A stretch of DNA of 64,000 nt from Diphasiastrum complanatum. Its lineage: Eukaryota > Streptophyta > Lycopodiopsida > Lycopodiales > Lycopodiaceae. The stretch is from assembly GCA_029204225.1 (NCBI GenBank), contig CM055114.1, positions 14,126,684-14,190,683 on the forward strand, in the 5' to 3' direction. A program made the translations under genes and the position numbers. The notes under the pieces were generated by a model, which saw only the letters and a list, made by a program, of their open reading frames with translations, had not been told where the DNA came from and ran no database searches. Shown here in pieces: positions 33,352-44,290 of the stretch; within the stretch, counting starts at the first letter, position 1, and every line of letters starts with the position of its first letter.

Positions 33352-34493
33352 GGGTGGACATGGAAAGAATCCCTTAGCCTTCACATGTACCCATTACTCA
33401 TTCTTAATGCCATCTCTTCCTCAAAGCACAGTGCTCGTTCTCACATATTCACTTCGCATATTATCACCAGTTCGCATATCACCACCCAGGTTCCATGCAT
33501 TTCGCCCATGGTGGACGTTCATTCTCTCTCGTCTATCTTATAACAACTAATTATATGATGTTCTCATGCCTAAAAAATTAAATTTGTGTGTCTCCCAAAA
33601 AATAGGGGCCCTGCTATAGTAAAGATATCGGGGTAGGCATGGCATTACCCCAAGTCATCATTTTTTATGTTAAGTCAGTTGGCCACATGATGTCCTTACT
33701 TTCCTATGTAGAAGGGGATATGGCCTTCCTATTTTTCCTTTGCAACGAGTGTTCAATTTTTTGACAAATAGACATGCCTTACTGGTGTGTGTGAAAATAT
33801 CCTAATCATAAAAGAAATTGATCTGCGTGTGTTTAGTGCTTTACTTTTAAAATTTTATTTATTATAATATGTTAAAATTTATGAATATACTATTTCAATG
33901 ACATGTCTTAGAATGTGTTTAAAATCCTTTTGAGTCGTTTTGAGAAGAAGACCCAACATATCAAGAAAATGTAGATGTTTCGCAACTTTGGTTATTTGGT
34001 GGTTCATGTGTAAGAGTGCAACGTGCCAAAAGATGTTGTTTTGGTCATGAGCTTATCAAATCAATGACTAAATGAATCCTTTTTTTGTGCTCCATGTTTT
34101 TTATATTGTTTTGATACCAAGATGGGGACGACTATTGACATACTTAGCACAACCAATATCCTCACCAAAACTCACAAAATGCCCTACATTTTCTCTCATC
34201 TACTCCATCTAGAAGTATGCTTGAATTTAAGAATTGGTTACCTCTTGTGGTAGAAATGTTTAAAACATGATGTGAAGATAATCACCAATATGTAGAGTTT
34301 TTCCCTATGTTGACTCTTCATCATCTCCATGATGAAGATCTTTGCCTCCAACACATGAACTTTGACTATGGATTGCCATTCCAAAATGAACTTGCAGGAT
34401 CGTGACACAGTGAAGAACCTTGTGGAGATCCATCATTTCCGTCGTGCAACCATATGGGAGATTATCTCTATCTAACATGAATAAACATTTCAA

Positions 34494-34783
34494 AAGATGA
34501 AATATAAGGAAAAACATCCCACACATTGACCATTTCTTGATACATCGAGACCTTCTTTGCTTGCATTTTCTGTTGTGCTTTTTTTGGTCCTACTAAATGA
34601 ATCATTCCAACTTGGATCTAAAAGTTCAATACAAAATTCAAGACTAGACATGTTACCTCCATGGCTAAGCATGTCTCCATCAAAGCAAACCAGATCGTCA
34701 CCATTCTTGGGAGTGTTATCAATAACATCATTAGTGTCATTTGTTTGCTTATCACAGCCATTAGTTGTCTCACTATGCCTCAT
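34494..34783 (-). CDS. Unrecognised acidic Ser/Asn-rich frame (possible exon fragment)
   Basis: 97 codons, hydrophilic (DNDVIDNTPKNGDDLVCFDG-type composition), without a known domain. It is cut on its upstream side by the LTR copy at 34808. It could be a fragment of a host exon; the evidence is composition only. Confidence 0.2.
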
Positions 34784-34807
34784 AAAGCATTCACTTGCAG
34801 AACAACT

Positions 34808-35884
34808 CTCCCATTACAATCAGCTGCTAGATGCAAAAACAGTCTAATAGAAAGCTTATGCTAAATATAATCACAGCTTTAAGTGTTCTAATTGCCCAAC
34901 ATGATCTTAAAAATTAGTTCATACTCACAAAAATGAGAGTACAGTCCACTGAAGAGATTGGAAATGGTTTGTGTGTGGTATTACTGAAAAATGAATTCAA
35001 TGTGAAGTTTGGTTCTGATATAGATGGAAAGAGCAGTATGATATTGCGAGTTCCTCAGGCGTCAAAGACAGCCATCGTCTGATTAGAAGCGAAGGAGTCG
35101 TAGACGTCCGTGTTCTGATCAAAGTGAGTAAACAAGTGCAATCAAACAATGATAAAGTGCATTCAATCACAACAAGCATTCATCTACGTTATACACAGAT
35201 AGAAAAGCATGGTGCTGCTATATTATACTGAAGCACAATAAAATAACAATTACAACCAGAATGGCGGCGTAACTGGGAGGCTCAAAATCATTCATCTCAT
35301 GGATGGAGCGTCTCAAGTAATCTGTGCTGGGATGATCTATTTATAGATTGTATCCATGTATTAACTACATTAAATGTTTGTCACCTAATTAGGTAAGCAG
35401 TTGTAATTAGAAGTATATGGCTTTTGTGACAACTGTACATAGTGTATACTGTCAACGAATTAGGAATGCTGACGTGTGGACAAGGACGTCGAAAATTCTC
35501 TCACTTCGCATTTCACGTGAAGTGGTTTTCTTTCACTTCACAAATTTCTAAAAATGGCTGGGGGCGTCCTTCGTTAAAAAATAGCCGACCTTTGCTTTTT
35601 CTCTCTCTTCGGGTTTTTTGCGAAAAAGTCAAAGATGCCCTTAAGCAGTTCAAGTCTTGAAGTAGATGACCTTCGGGAATTTTCTCTCTCTTCGCGAACA
35701 TTTTGCGAATAAGCCGAAGATGCCCTAAAATGGTTGAACTTTGAACTGTGCCTAAGTGTCACATTTCGGGAAAATGAGACGAAATTGTTGCAAAATAGTT
35801 TAAACTGTTGAACTATGCTAGTTTCGCATTTCGGGAAAATGCGAAAAAGCCAACACTATGGCGAACATAGTTCATTTCTGCAGT
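34808..35884 (-). repeat. LTR plus 5' leader, copy 1
   Basis: This 1077-bp segment is repeated at 58735-59800 over its whole length, in the same orientation. On the minus strand it has CTATAAATAG (about 35336-35345), T-rich R/U5-like sequence, and then a leader containing GATCAGAACACGGACGTCTA. Its U3-like part has internal repeats of TTTTCTCTCTCTTCG and CGAAAAAGCC(A/G)AAG. It looks like an LTR and leader of an otherwise missing retroelement. Confidence 0.6.
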
Positions 35885-36027
35885 GATATTGCGTGTACTT
35901 CTTCCATCTCCCTACTTGGTGATTGTTTATGGTGAATGCTTGATGTTGCATTTCTGATTGTTGACAGAACGATTCGCGAAACTTTTCGCAAAACTCGAAT
36001 TATTTTTGTTTGAGAATAATTTGTGTT

Positions 36028-36350
36028 GGAACAATCAAGCTCTGAAACACAATGAAACGAAACGAGACGAAATCTAGATGAAAACGAAACGAAATGAAGC
36101 GAAGCGAAGCTTAAATGAGCTCTAACATTGATTCATGCTGAAAGCATAGAGATCGCAAAACGACACGAAACGAAACGAAGCACAAGCATTCGTGAAATGA
36201 TCAATCAGGCTCTGTAATGAGAGGAGACAAGACGAAACGAAACAAGACGAAATGAAATAAAAGTTAGGTGAGCTCTGTAATTGATTTACCCTTATGGCCA
36301 AGTGATCGCAAAGTGAAGCGAAGCACGAAGCGAAAGGATTCGCGAACAAG
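36028..36350. repeat. Two-copy repeat rich in GAAACGAAACGA
   Basis: Two units of about 150 bp both start CAATCA(A/G)GCTCTG, contain GAAACGAAAC(G/A)AGACGAAAT and GTGAGCTCT-like words, and end GATTCGCGAA or ATTCGTGAA. 36351-37396 holds no recognised feature. Confidence 0.6.
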
Positions 36351-37396
36351 ATCAGTTCATCAGGAATTCAGATATGATCGATGGTCACTATTGGCTATAT
36401 CATTCTTACAATCCTTTAGAGTGTAGACAGACACTACTGATCTATGTTAACACATTAATATAGCATTCAACAAGATCAAACCAAAGTGCGGAATTAAATG
36501 AGCAAGTGAATCAAACACACAAATAGTAGCAGACAAATTACATTCAAGATCATACAATCATTTAGAATAATAATGTGCACAACAGCTACAATATCATCTA
36601 TTGACTTTCTGATTCTTCAAGCATTGCATGACAGATACACTACATTTCTCTTCTTTTTTGTGCCTTCACGAAAGACGTTGCCTTAGAAACCATTTTTAAG
36701 GCACCTTTGCCTTTTTAATTTGTGGAGAATTTAATTTATCTAGTGGATGTTATTTTACTATAGTTTATGGTCTGCAGATGCTTGAGTACAGTCCTTCATT
36801 TAATTGGATCTCCAGTTATCATAGGAGACAGACAAGTCTATTAAGATGAATGAATGTTATTTTCTTGCATTCGGTGCCAGAAATAGAAGCATTTAACTCA
36901 AAAGAGTATCTGGGATACTCAGAGTTGAGTTTTAATCATTCTATATCTTAATGATTCTCCTAGGGATTCTAATTGAATGAATTATCATATCTTAGAATTT
37001 GGATTCTAAGGATATTTGTACTTGAAAGCTTATGAATTATCTGTCAGAGTTGTGGATAATTTCATACTGTAATTATGATTATTTTATTATTTCTTTAGCT
37101 TTAATCTCTTAAGTTAGGTTATTTCACCCAGTGTTTCATGTAAGTGCTTTACGTGAAGGTGATGTTATTAACTTGTGGTGAATGTAACCCAGATGGAAAA
37201 GTTATCGCTTAGTGTACTTTTCAAACCTGACTTGTACTCCAGTGCAGAAATTATCTCTGAGTACTTGTTTGTTGTGAAAGTTAGACTAAGGATAATGATT
37301 TTCTAGGTGGACATTGAGAAGTTAAAAGAACTATTTCTGTTATTCTTTCCTGTTTAGAGAGCTTCTAAGGATAGAAGCAGTTTAAGGAGGGAAGAA

Positions 37397-37640
37397 TGTT
37401 ATGTCCATGGCCACTAAGTAGGATTCAGTATACTCCTAGCCTTAGATACAAGGTACTCCTATGAACCAATTTGTTAGTTATGCCACGTCATATTGGATGT
37501 GACCCAAAAAAAACTAATATCCTTGTGAGGCCCAGAACACACTAAATGGAGTGTAGACAAGGTATGAGACAGTGTATGCATGTGTAGAGTTATACTTTTA
37601 TCTCGAAAGCTGCCGAGTCACTTGGGAAGCTTACAGTCTG
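37397..37640 (+). repeat. LTR start after a polypurine tract
   Basis: TTTAAGGAGGGAAGAA is followed by TGTTATGTCCATGGCC. This is the junction of a retroelement's 3' end with its LTR, related to the TGTTATGGAC LTRs in XRCC4 intron 3. The right end was not found. Confidence 0.4.
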
Positions 37641-37990
37641 AACAAGATGGACTTGTTTTTTATCTTTTTTATCTTTTTTAATGGACATTGTCTAACTGTG
37701 TGACCCTTGCCCATACACACAAAACACAAACATTCTTGTTTGGCTTTCTCAAAATCTTCTGGTTTTAAGGGCTGTATGAGTGATGGACGTTTCTGAGGAG
37801 CTTCATTCTTAACTTTATCTTCTTTCTTTCATTTTAAAAATTTCTATATAAATTGAAAATCATTCTGAGTAGGCTGCTCAGAAAAGGATTGTTGTTTCAC
37901 CTTCTTCCTACCCACTGAATCATCATAGATTTGAGCATATCTGAGAGCTTTCTCTAAGGTAGTAGGCGAGTTTCTCTAGAGCTCTACTTT
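37641..37990 (-). pseudogene. Retrotransposon gag fragment with CCHC zinc knuckle
   Basis: Minus-strand translation near 37740-37690 gives CFVCMGKGHTVRQC, a perfect Cx2Cx4Hx4C nucleocapsid knuckle. It is preceded by a Lys/Glu-rich region (LKPEDFEKAKQE). The rest of gag is decayed. It is on the strand opposite the pol relic that follows. Confidence 0.65.
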
Positions 37991-38184
37991 ATAGACTGGC
38001 AAAATTTGAATATGCCAGGACTTCAGGAAGCTGAATGCTACCACAAGGAAAGATCACCATTTACCCTTCATTAATTCTATCTTAGATCAGTTGTTGGTCA
38101 AGAATGATATAGTTTCTGTGATGGTTTCTCTAGTTACAATCAGGTTGGAGTAAGGAAGGAGGATCGTTCAAAGACCACGTTTAC

Positions 38185-40315
38185 TACAGACTGAGGCTCT
38201 TATGCCTACAACAAAATTCCCTTTGGTCCTTGCAACGCATTAACAACCTTTCAAAGAATCATGATATCCATTTTTGCTGCCTTCCTAAGAACTTTTCTTG
38301 AAATTTTCATTGATGATTTCTGTGTTTACAGTGATGTAAAAACACATATACAGAAACTGAAACTTATATTGCAACGAGCTTATAAAAAACCTCCTGATAC
38401 CAACAAATCTACGTGAACTAAGAGCCTTCTTAGGACATGTCGGTTACTATCAAATATTCATCGAGAATCATGCCTCTAATGTTGCTGCTCTTACAAGAAA
38501 CAATTGGAATACTTGTGGACGAAAGAACAGTAGAATGCGTTCGAAGAACTTAAGCAGAAGTTGATCAATGCTCCTATTCTGAGACCACCAAACTGGGCTA
38601 TTCTATTTCATAGCTATGTTGATGTTTCTACATTCGCTATTGGCATCTGTCTGAGCCAGAAGGACGATAAGAAGAAAGACCATCCCATATACTATGCAAG
38701 TCGACAACTAAGTGTCTCGGAGAAAAATTATTCGTCCATAGAAAGGGAAGCACTCGGAATGATTTTTACTGTTAAGAAATTTTGGCATTATTTGCTGGGA
38801 TATGCTTTCATTTTCCATGTTGATCACTATGCTCTAAAGTATCTGGTGAATAAACCAGATTTATCAAGAAGAATTGCTTGATGGATTCTACTTTTGCAAG
38901 AATTCACTTATCAAGCGGAACTTCGCCAAGGAAAATATCATACGAATGCTAATTATCTATCGCGACTCGGCATGGAAAAAGTTGAAAATCCAATTAATGA
39001 TGATTTTTCAGATGAAAATTTATTCGAAATCTCATCTACGACTTTTTTATATTTTGATATCATTACCTATTTTAAGGATCAGATATATCTTGATGGATAT
39101 GATTTGGAGAAGAAGACAGTTTTTCAATATAAGGTAGCACCTTATACTATTATTAACAATGTCCTATACAAGCTGGTGTTGATCATCAACTAAGAAGATG
39201 TCTCGAAACCGAAGATATTAAGAAGGTTGTACAAGCCTTACATTCGGAGGATGCTAGCAGACACTTTGCTTTAAAGAACATTGTTAGTAAAATATTGACT
39301 GTCAAGTATTGGTGGCCAACTATGTTCAAGGATGTACCGAATTATATATGATCATGTGATCCATGCCAGAGATCTGGAAAGCCAACAAAAACAATGAATT
39401 GGTCGTTGACACCAATCCTACCTCTTGCACCATTTGAAAAGCGGGGGATTGACTTTGTCGGTCCAATCAAGCCCGTGACTCGACACACTAAGTGTCGTTA
39501 TATTTTGGTTGCGACAGATTATGCCACAAAGAACGTAGAAGCAGACGCGACGAAATGAAACAATGCAAAAACTATCACATCATTCTTATTTAAATCTATA
39601 ATCACAAGATATGGTTGTCCTCTCGAATTGGTTAGTGACCATGGTACACATTTTTTAAATGACACAATACAGCTGCTGACAACGTATTTTCTGATTAAAC
39701 ACAAAAAGACAACCCCTTATAATCCAAAAGCAAATGGGTTAACTGAGAGAGCAAATGGAATACTTTGCAAGATCTTGAAAAAGATTACTATTGCACATGC
39801 GACTGATTGGGATAAAAAATTACCTTAGTTTTTCTGGGCTTATCAAAACACAAAGAAGATCACGACGAAGCAAACACCATATTTTCTTACTTATGGTATG
39901 CATCCTATCTTACCTATTGAATTTGAGGTGCCAACTTTTCATATACAAGCCCAACGAACAGATGCAGAAAATATTAATGAAAGGTTGACGAATATTGAAA
40001 AACTATTTGAAGCTCGTTCAAATTCACAAAAGCTTATGGAGCAAATCCAAGAACAATGAAAGAAAAAGTATGATAGTCGTATTAGGAAAAGTGATCTTAA
40101 AGCTGATGACTTTGCGCTAATCTATGATAGTCGACATCAGAAGTTCCCTGGAAAGCTTCATATGAGATGGCTCGGACCTTATAAAGTTATCGAGGTGTTC
40201 GTGAATGGTTCTATTCAACTCCAATCACTTGATTGCGACTATTACCGACTCGAATTAACGGGTCCAAGCTCAAGAAATATTATCTTTGATTAAAACATTC
40301 TAGTCAATAAGAATC
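38185..40315 (+). pseudogene. Ty3/gypsy pol (RT, RNase H, integrase), decayed
   Basis: RT begins with IPFGPCNALTTFQRIMISIF and the catalytic box FIDDF (about 38308). RNase H follows with YASRQLSVSEKNYSSIEREA and FHVDHYALKYLVN (38560-38880), then a tether with QGKYHTNANYLSRL. Integrase follows with CDPCQRSGKP (zinc finger), VATDYATK, LVSDHGTHFLNDT and TERANG, so the three catalytic acidic residues (D, D, E) are still present. The C-terminal KFPGKLHMRWLGPYKVIEVF ends the polyprotein near 40250. Stops and shifts occur at about ten places. It is one of the better preserved integrases in the window. Confidence 0.85.
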
Positions 40316-40379
40316 ATTTGATGTCTCATTTGCAAAACACAAAGGGTTATGCCTTCAGAAACCATTCTCATTCCCAAAA

Positions 40380-40645
40380 TCTTTCAAGAGTTCTTTCTAG
40401 GATCTTTCTAGTATCTTTCTAGGATCTTTCTAGTATCTTTCAAGAATCTTTCTAGGCCCATTCCAAAAACCTTTTGAAAATCTTTCTAGGATCTTTCTTG
40501 AATATTTCTAGTCTCATTCAAGAATATTTCTGGACTCAGTTGAGAATCTTTTCTAGGATCATTCGCGAATCTTTCTATGCATACCGTCGAGAATTTTCCT
40601 AGTATTTTTCTAGAATCTTTTCCAGCATTTTCTAGAATTTCCAGA
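40380..40645. repeat. Degenerate repeats of TTTCTAGGATC
   Basis: About fifteen variants of TCTTTCTAG(G/T)ATC and CAAGAATCTTTC lie directly after the gypsy pol. Confidence 0.7.
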
Positions 40646-40649
40646 CAAC

Positions 40650-41187
40650 AATTGATTCTTTAAAACAACAAGTGCTGAAAGCGAATAAGGTTAATGTCGC
40701 TATCCAAAAACTTCTACAGGAGGAGTGAGCAACACGAATAAAGGTCAAGACAACACTAGGTCTGTGCAGCAACGTAGGTACTATCATGGTAGACCTTTCG
40801 AAGCTGAACCAGCTCCAAAGCCAAATGCTAGACAATTTTCGAGCAGAATTTTTGCAGATGAGAAGGCATTAGTCGAAGAAGAGTTGGCAGAGCTGAATGA
40901 GCTATCTATCGAGACCAATCAGACATGCAATGGGCCGGATGCACATGAGGAACATTCATAGGCCCTGTTCAGAATTGACAATCTAACATAGCAACTCAAC
41001 ATCATTCCTGTTTTTTCGGGAGTTGCTGACCACCCCGAATATTTGGAGGCAGTAGCGAAGATTGACAAACTCAAACGAGAGGTGACCGATCTCAAACAGC
41101 AACTCGAAGATCTGAAGCTAGCTATAGAACTCCAATCACAAGACATGGCAATAGTAGATACCCACCAGGCTAAACGACCACGTTGAA
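40650..41187 (+). pseudogene. Extra coiled-coil reading frame downstream of gypsy pol
   Basis: From 40725 one frame runs to the TGA at 41187 with only two TAG interruptions (40959, about 41007). It encodes RRYYHGRPFEAEPAPKPNAR, then ADEKALVEEELAELNELSIE, then a clear heptad region KIDKLKREVTDLKQQLEDLK and a basic end AKRPR. An out-of-frame upstream piece (SLKQQVLKANKVNVAIQKLL) may belong to it. No known domain. It lies after pol, where some plant gypsy lineages carry additional ORFs. Confidence 0.45.
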
Positions 41188-41429
41188 ACCAGTCGAAGGT
41201 ATGTGTTGAAAGATTCAATGCATTTGTTGATCGATTTTGGAAGTAGTTGCTAGGAGAAAGAGAGACGAACACGAACGAAAAATGAAACACGAATAAGAAA
41301 CGAACTCGAACAGAAAATGTTCGTGCGCAACGAAACAAGCTCTCCCTAAGTATGACTACGCCTACCAGAACGAACAGAATGGTGGTGATGGAAATCAGGG
41401 TCATTCTTGATTACGTAGCCAAACTATAA

Positions 41430-42170
41430 TTGAACATAAGAAGAATAATCTATCATGAACAACAAGACAAATTGTTTGTCTCGAAAGATTTGTGAAGAGA
41501 GAGACTAGGCTCAACTGACAATCAATCACGAACGATTCGCAAAGACAAGACTAAGTATTAGTCACGTTAATTACCAAAATGAGCAACTAGAAAAATTAGA
41601 TAGAATGAATGATAATAAGCATAGCAACATTGGCACAGATCTGAATGCAGAAGAAAGAACTGTAATCAGATTAAGTACATCAGATATACATGTCAAAGAT
41701 GTAGTAGAGCACAAGACAATAGCGGGAGAAACCGCGTGCTCTACGAAACTTATTTCAATCTGTAAAAAGGAATGAAAAACTTAATACCAACAATAAAGAA
41801 TCAATGCATTAAGCATCTATTATTTTCTATATCTCTTTGATGAGCTTCTGATGATAACATACACACATGAGCTTATCGTCTCATGCTCTTCCTCATTGTC
41901 GTTGTCAATGAGTACTCAATTGGTATCCAATATATATATATACAGAAATGCTACAACTGTGTAGATGAAAAAAGTACAGAGTGTATGTGCTGTCAGTAAG
42001 AGATCGTGGGTGGCTGCTATCGCTGTTCAGTCAGTTAGCGCAGCTGCATGGGCGTGAAAGGAGTGACGTCAACCTTAGTGCAACTGCATGAGCATAAAGA
42101 GTAAATATGCAGCATGAATGGAGGCAGATTAAAAATGGGATTTAGGAGAGTGGAGGAAATAAATCCAACA
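41430..42170 (-). repeat. Candidate copia LTR (minus strand)
   Basis: Read on the minus strand, the copia RNase H at 42625-42185 ends, AAGGGAGGA follows, and the sequence TGTTGGATTTATTTCC begins at 42170. TATA-like repeats lie at about 41929-41942. The far end is not determined. Confidence 0.4.
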
Positions 42171-42625
42171 TCCTCCCTTAATCTAGATCTGTGAATACCT
42201 TGATCTTCAAACTAAGCAATGCACAAAATTTGTTGTGTGCATTAATATTGAGTGCTTTCGTAAATATGTCTGCAACCATGTTCTGCGTTCTACAGTACGT
42301 CAAGCTCACCTCTTTGTCAAGAACCTTGCCCCTGATATAGTGATATCTGATTTCAATGTGCTTACTCCTAGAGTGAAATCTTGGGTTGGCTGATAGGGGA
42401 ATAACACTCTGATTATCACAGAATAAAATTGTAGGGCTGTACTAATGCAGATTGACATCTGACAATAAATTTCTCAACCAAAACGCTTTCTTAATAGATT
42501 GAGAAGCAGCAATGTATTCTGCTTTTGTAGAAGAAAGTGTGATAGAGGTTTGCTTACGACTGTTCCACGAAATTGGACCGCCATTGAAGAATAATGTAAA
42601 GCTTGTTGATAGTAATATTGTCATT
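42171..42625 (-). pseudogene. Ty1/copia RNase H 3' end
   Basis: Minus-strand translation reads NGGPISWNSRKQTSITLSST, KAEYIAASQSIKKAFWLRNL, FCDNQSVIPLSANPRFHSRS and VADIFTKAL. These are the last blocks of a copia polyprotein, with one stop. It is joined head to head to a plus-strand copia piece at about 42610. Confidence 0.8.
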
Positions 42626-43553
42626 CTTCTAATCTATGTTGATGAAATTATTCTTTGTGGAAGTTGTATCAAGCTAGTTTAAGAAACTAAGCTAGCCCTT
42701 GGAAGTGAGTTTAAAATGCAAGATCTAGGAGAGATCCATTACATACTAGGCCTAGAGATTGAACTTCATGAAGATTATGTTTTTATATGTCAATCTAGAT
42801 ATGCTCTTTCTATGGTGAAAAAATTCCATATGGAAAATTCTAAGAGCATAGATACTCTAATGGAGAAAATTGTAAAAGATCCTAATAAAGGTGATGAAAG
42901 ATCCTTTGAGGACATCACACTTTTTAGGAGTCTTGTAGACTCCTTGATTTGGCTTACCAGTACTAGGCCCGATCTAAGTTTTTGTGTGCACAAATTAAGT
43001 CAATTTATGCAAGATCCTAAGATCCATCATTGGAAGATGGCCAAGAGGATTTTAAGATATATATCTTCATCTTGTGATTATGGTCTACTTTATAAAAGTG
43101 AAGATTTATCTATTGTTGCCTGCACGGATTCAGACTTTGCAAGTGATAAGATGGATCAAAAGTCTATTAGTGCATACACTATACATCTTGGAGGCAATCT
43201 AATACCTTGGCTTTCCAAAAAGCAAGATACTATATTTCTTTCTTCATGTGAGACTAAGTATAAAGCACTCACCACAACTACCAAAGAGGTGCTTTGGATC
43301 AAGAGATTATTATTGGAGCTAAAGTGCATCAAGGAGGATGATCTACCAATGATCAAGTGTGACAATATCTTGGCCCAAGCTCTTGCCAATAATCCCATAT
43401 TTCATGCTTTGGAGCATGTCAACACATCCTCTTAATATTGCCGATCTACTCACCAAGTCTTTGAGCAAAAGTGCCTTCATCAAGCATAGATCTAATCTTG
43501 GAGTTATATCAAGATCAATGCCTAATCTTCAATAGATAACTTTTTAGGAGGAG
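42626..43553 (+). pseudogene. Ty1/copia RT (C-terminal half) and RNase H
   Basis: IYVDEIILCG (a changed YVDD), then QDLGEIHYILGLEIELHEDY, TRPDLSFCVHKLSQFMQDP, KRILRYISSSCDYGLLYK, CTDSDFASDKMDQKSISAYT and SSCETKYKALTTTTKEVLWI. The frame is open for 239 codons, then degraded to the polypurine tract TTTTTAGGAGGAG at 43541. The 5' part of the element is missing. The second Asp of YVDD is Glu, which would abolish polymerase activity. Confidence 0.85.
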
Positions 43554-44290
43554 TGTGAAAAATGCAAAAAGGTTATCTATGTTAGTTATAGGGGTCTTAC
43601 ACTTTTTGCGTCAAGCATCTTAGTGTAGGATGTTGATAGGGCCAAAATTGGCATAGATGGCAAATTGACCAATTCCACATGTAATGCCTCTATTGAGCCA
43701 AAGTAGTGTAGGAGATGAAACTTGAGCTAAATAGAGAGTGTTGACAAGTGTAGTAATTTAGTTTGATGAAGTTCAAGAGGTCCAATAGGATTTAGAGGTG
43801 GAACCATCAATGGTCCCAATAGGATTTTAGATATGCTTGAGAATGGTCCAATAGAATCAAGAGGTGAATGAATCAATGGTCCAATATGATTAAGAGGCTA
43901 GTAAATGTGTGGTCCAATCATGTTTGAGCTTGGATTAGCTCGTGGATCTACTAGTGTCATTGTACTTTTCATTTTGAACTAAGTAATTTGGAGATCTCGT
44001 GTGATTTTGAGACTAAGTGTTTTCTAGCATTCTCTCTCTACTTGAGAGCTATTGGTTGCATTCTCTCTCTACCCGAGAGCAAGCTATTTTTTTACTTAGT
44101 TTTTTATTTGGAACACTTTCCACACGTGTGTATCTACTTTGGAAGTGAGTTAATGCATGTAGTAGTGTGGTTTTGCCATTGAGTTGAAGATAGATCTTGA
44201 ATCTCAATCTAATCTTGATCATTGTGCATCCACACACCTTAGGAGATCATAATCACATGTGGTGGGCACTCCACACATGTGAAATTCACA
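43554..44290 (+). repeat. 3' LTR of the copia element
   Basis: 737 bp from TGTGAAAAATGC, directly after the polypurine tract, to ...GAAATTCACA. It contains CACACGTGTG and CACATGTG palindromes. Related LTR pieces lie at 10340-10733 and near 5480. It abuts the ParB-methyltransferase pseudogene, into which the element inserted. Confidence 0.75.

Noticed and set aside
42176-43553. A single copia element with both pol pieces
   Set aside because: The two pieces are on opposite strands and both contain the RNase H end, so they come from two different insertions.
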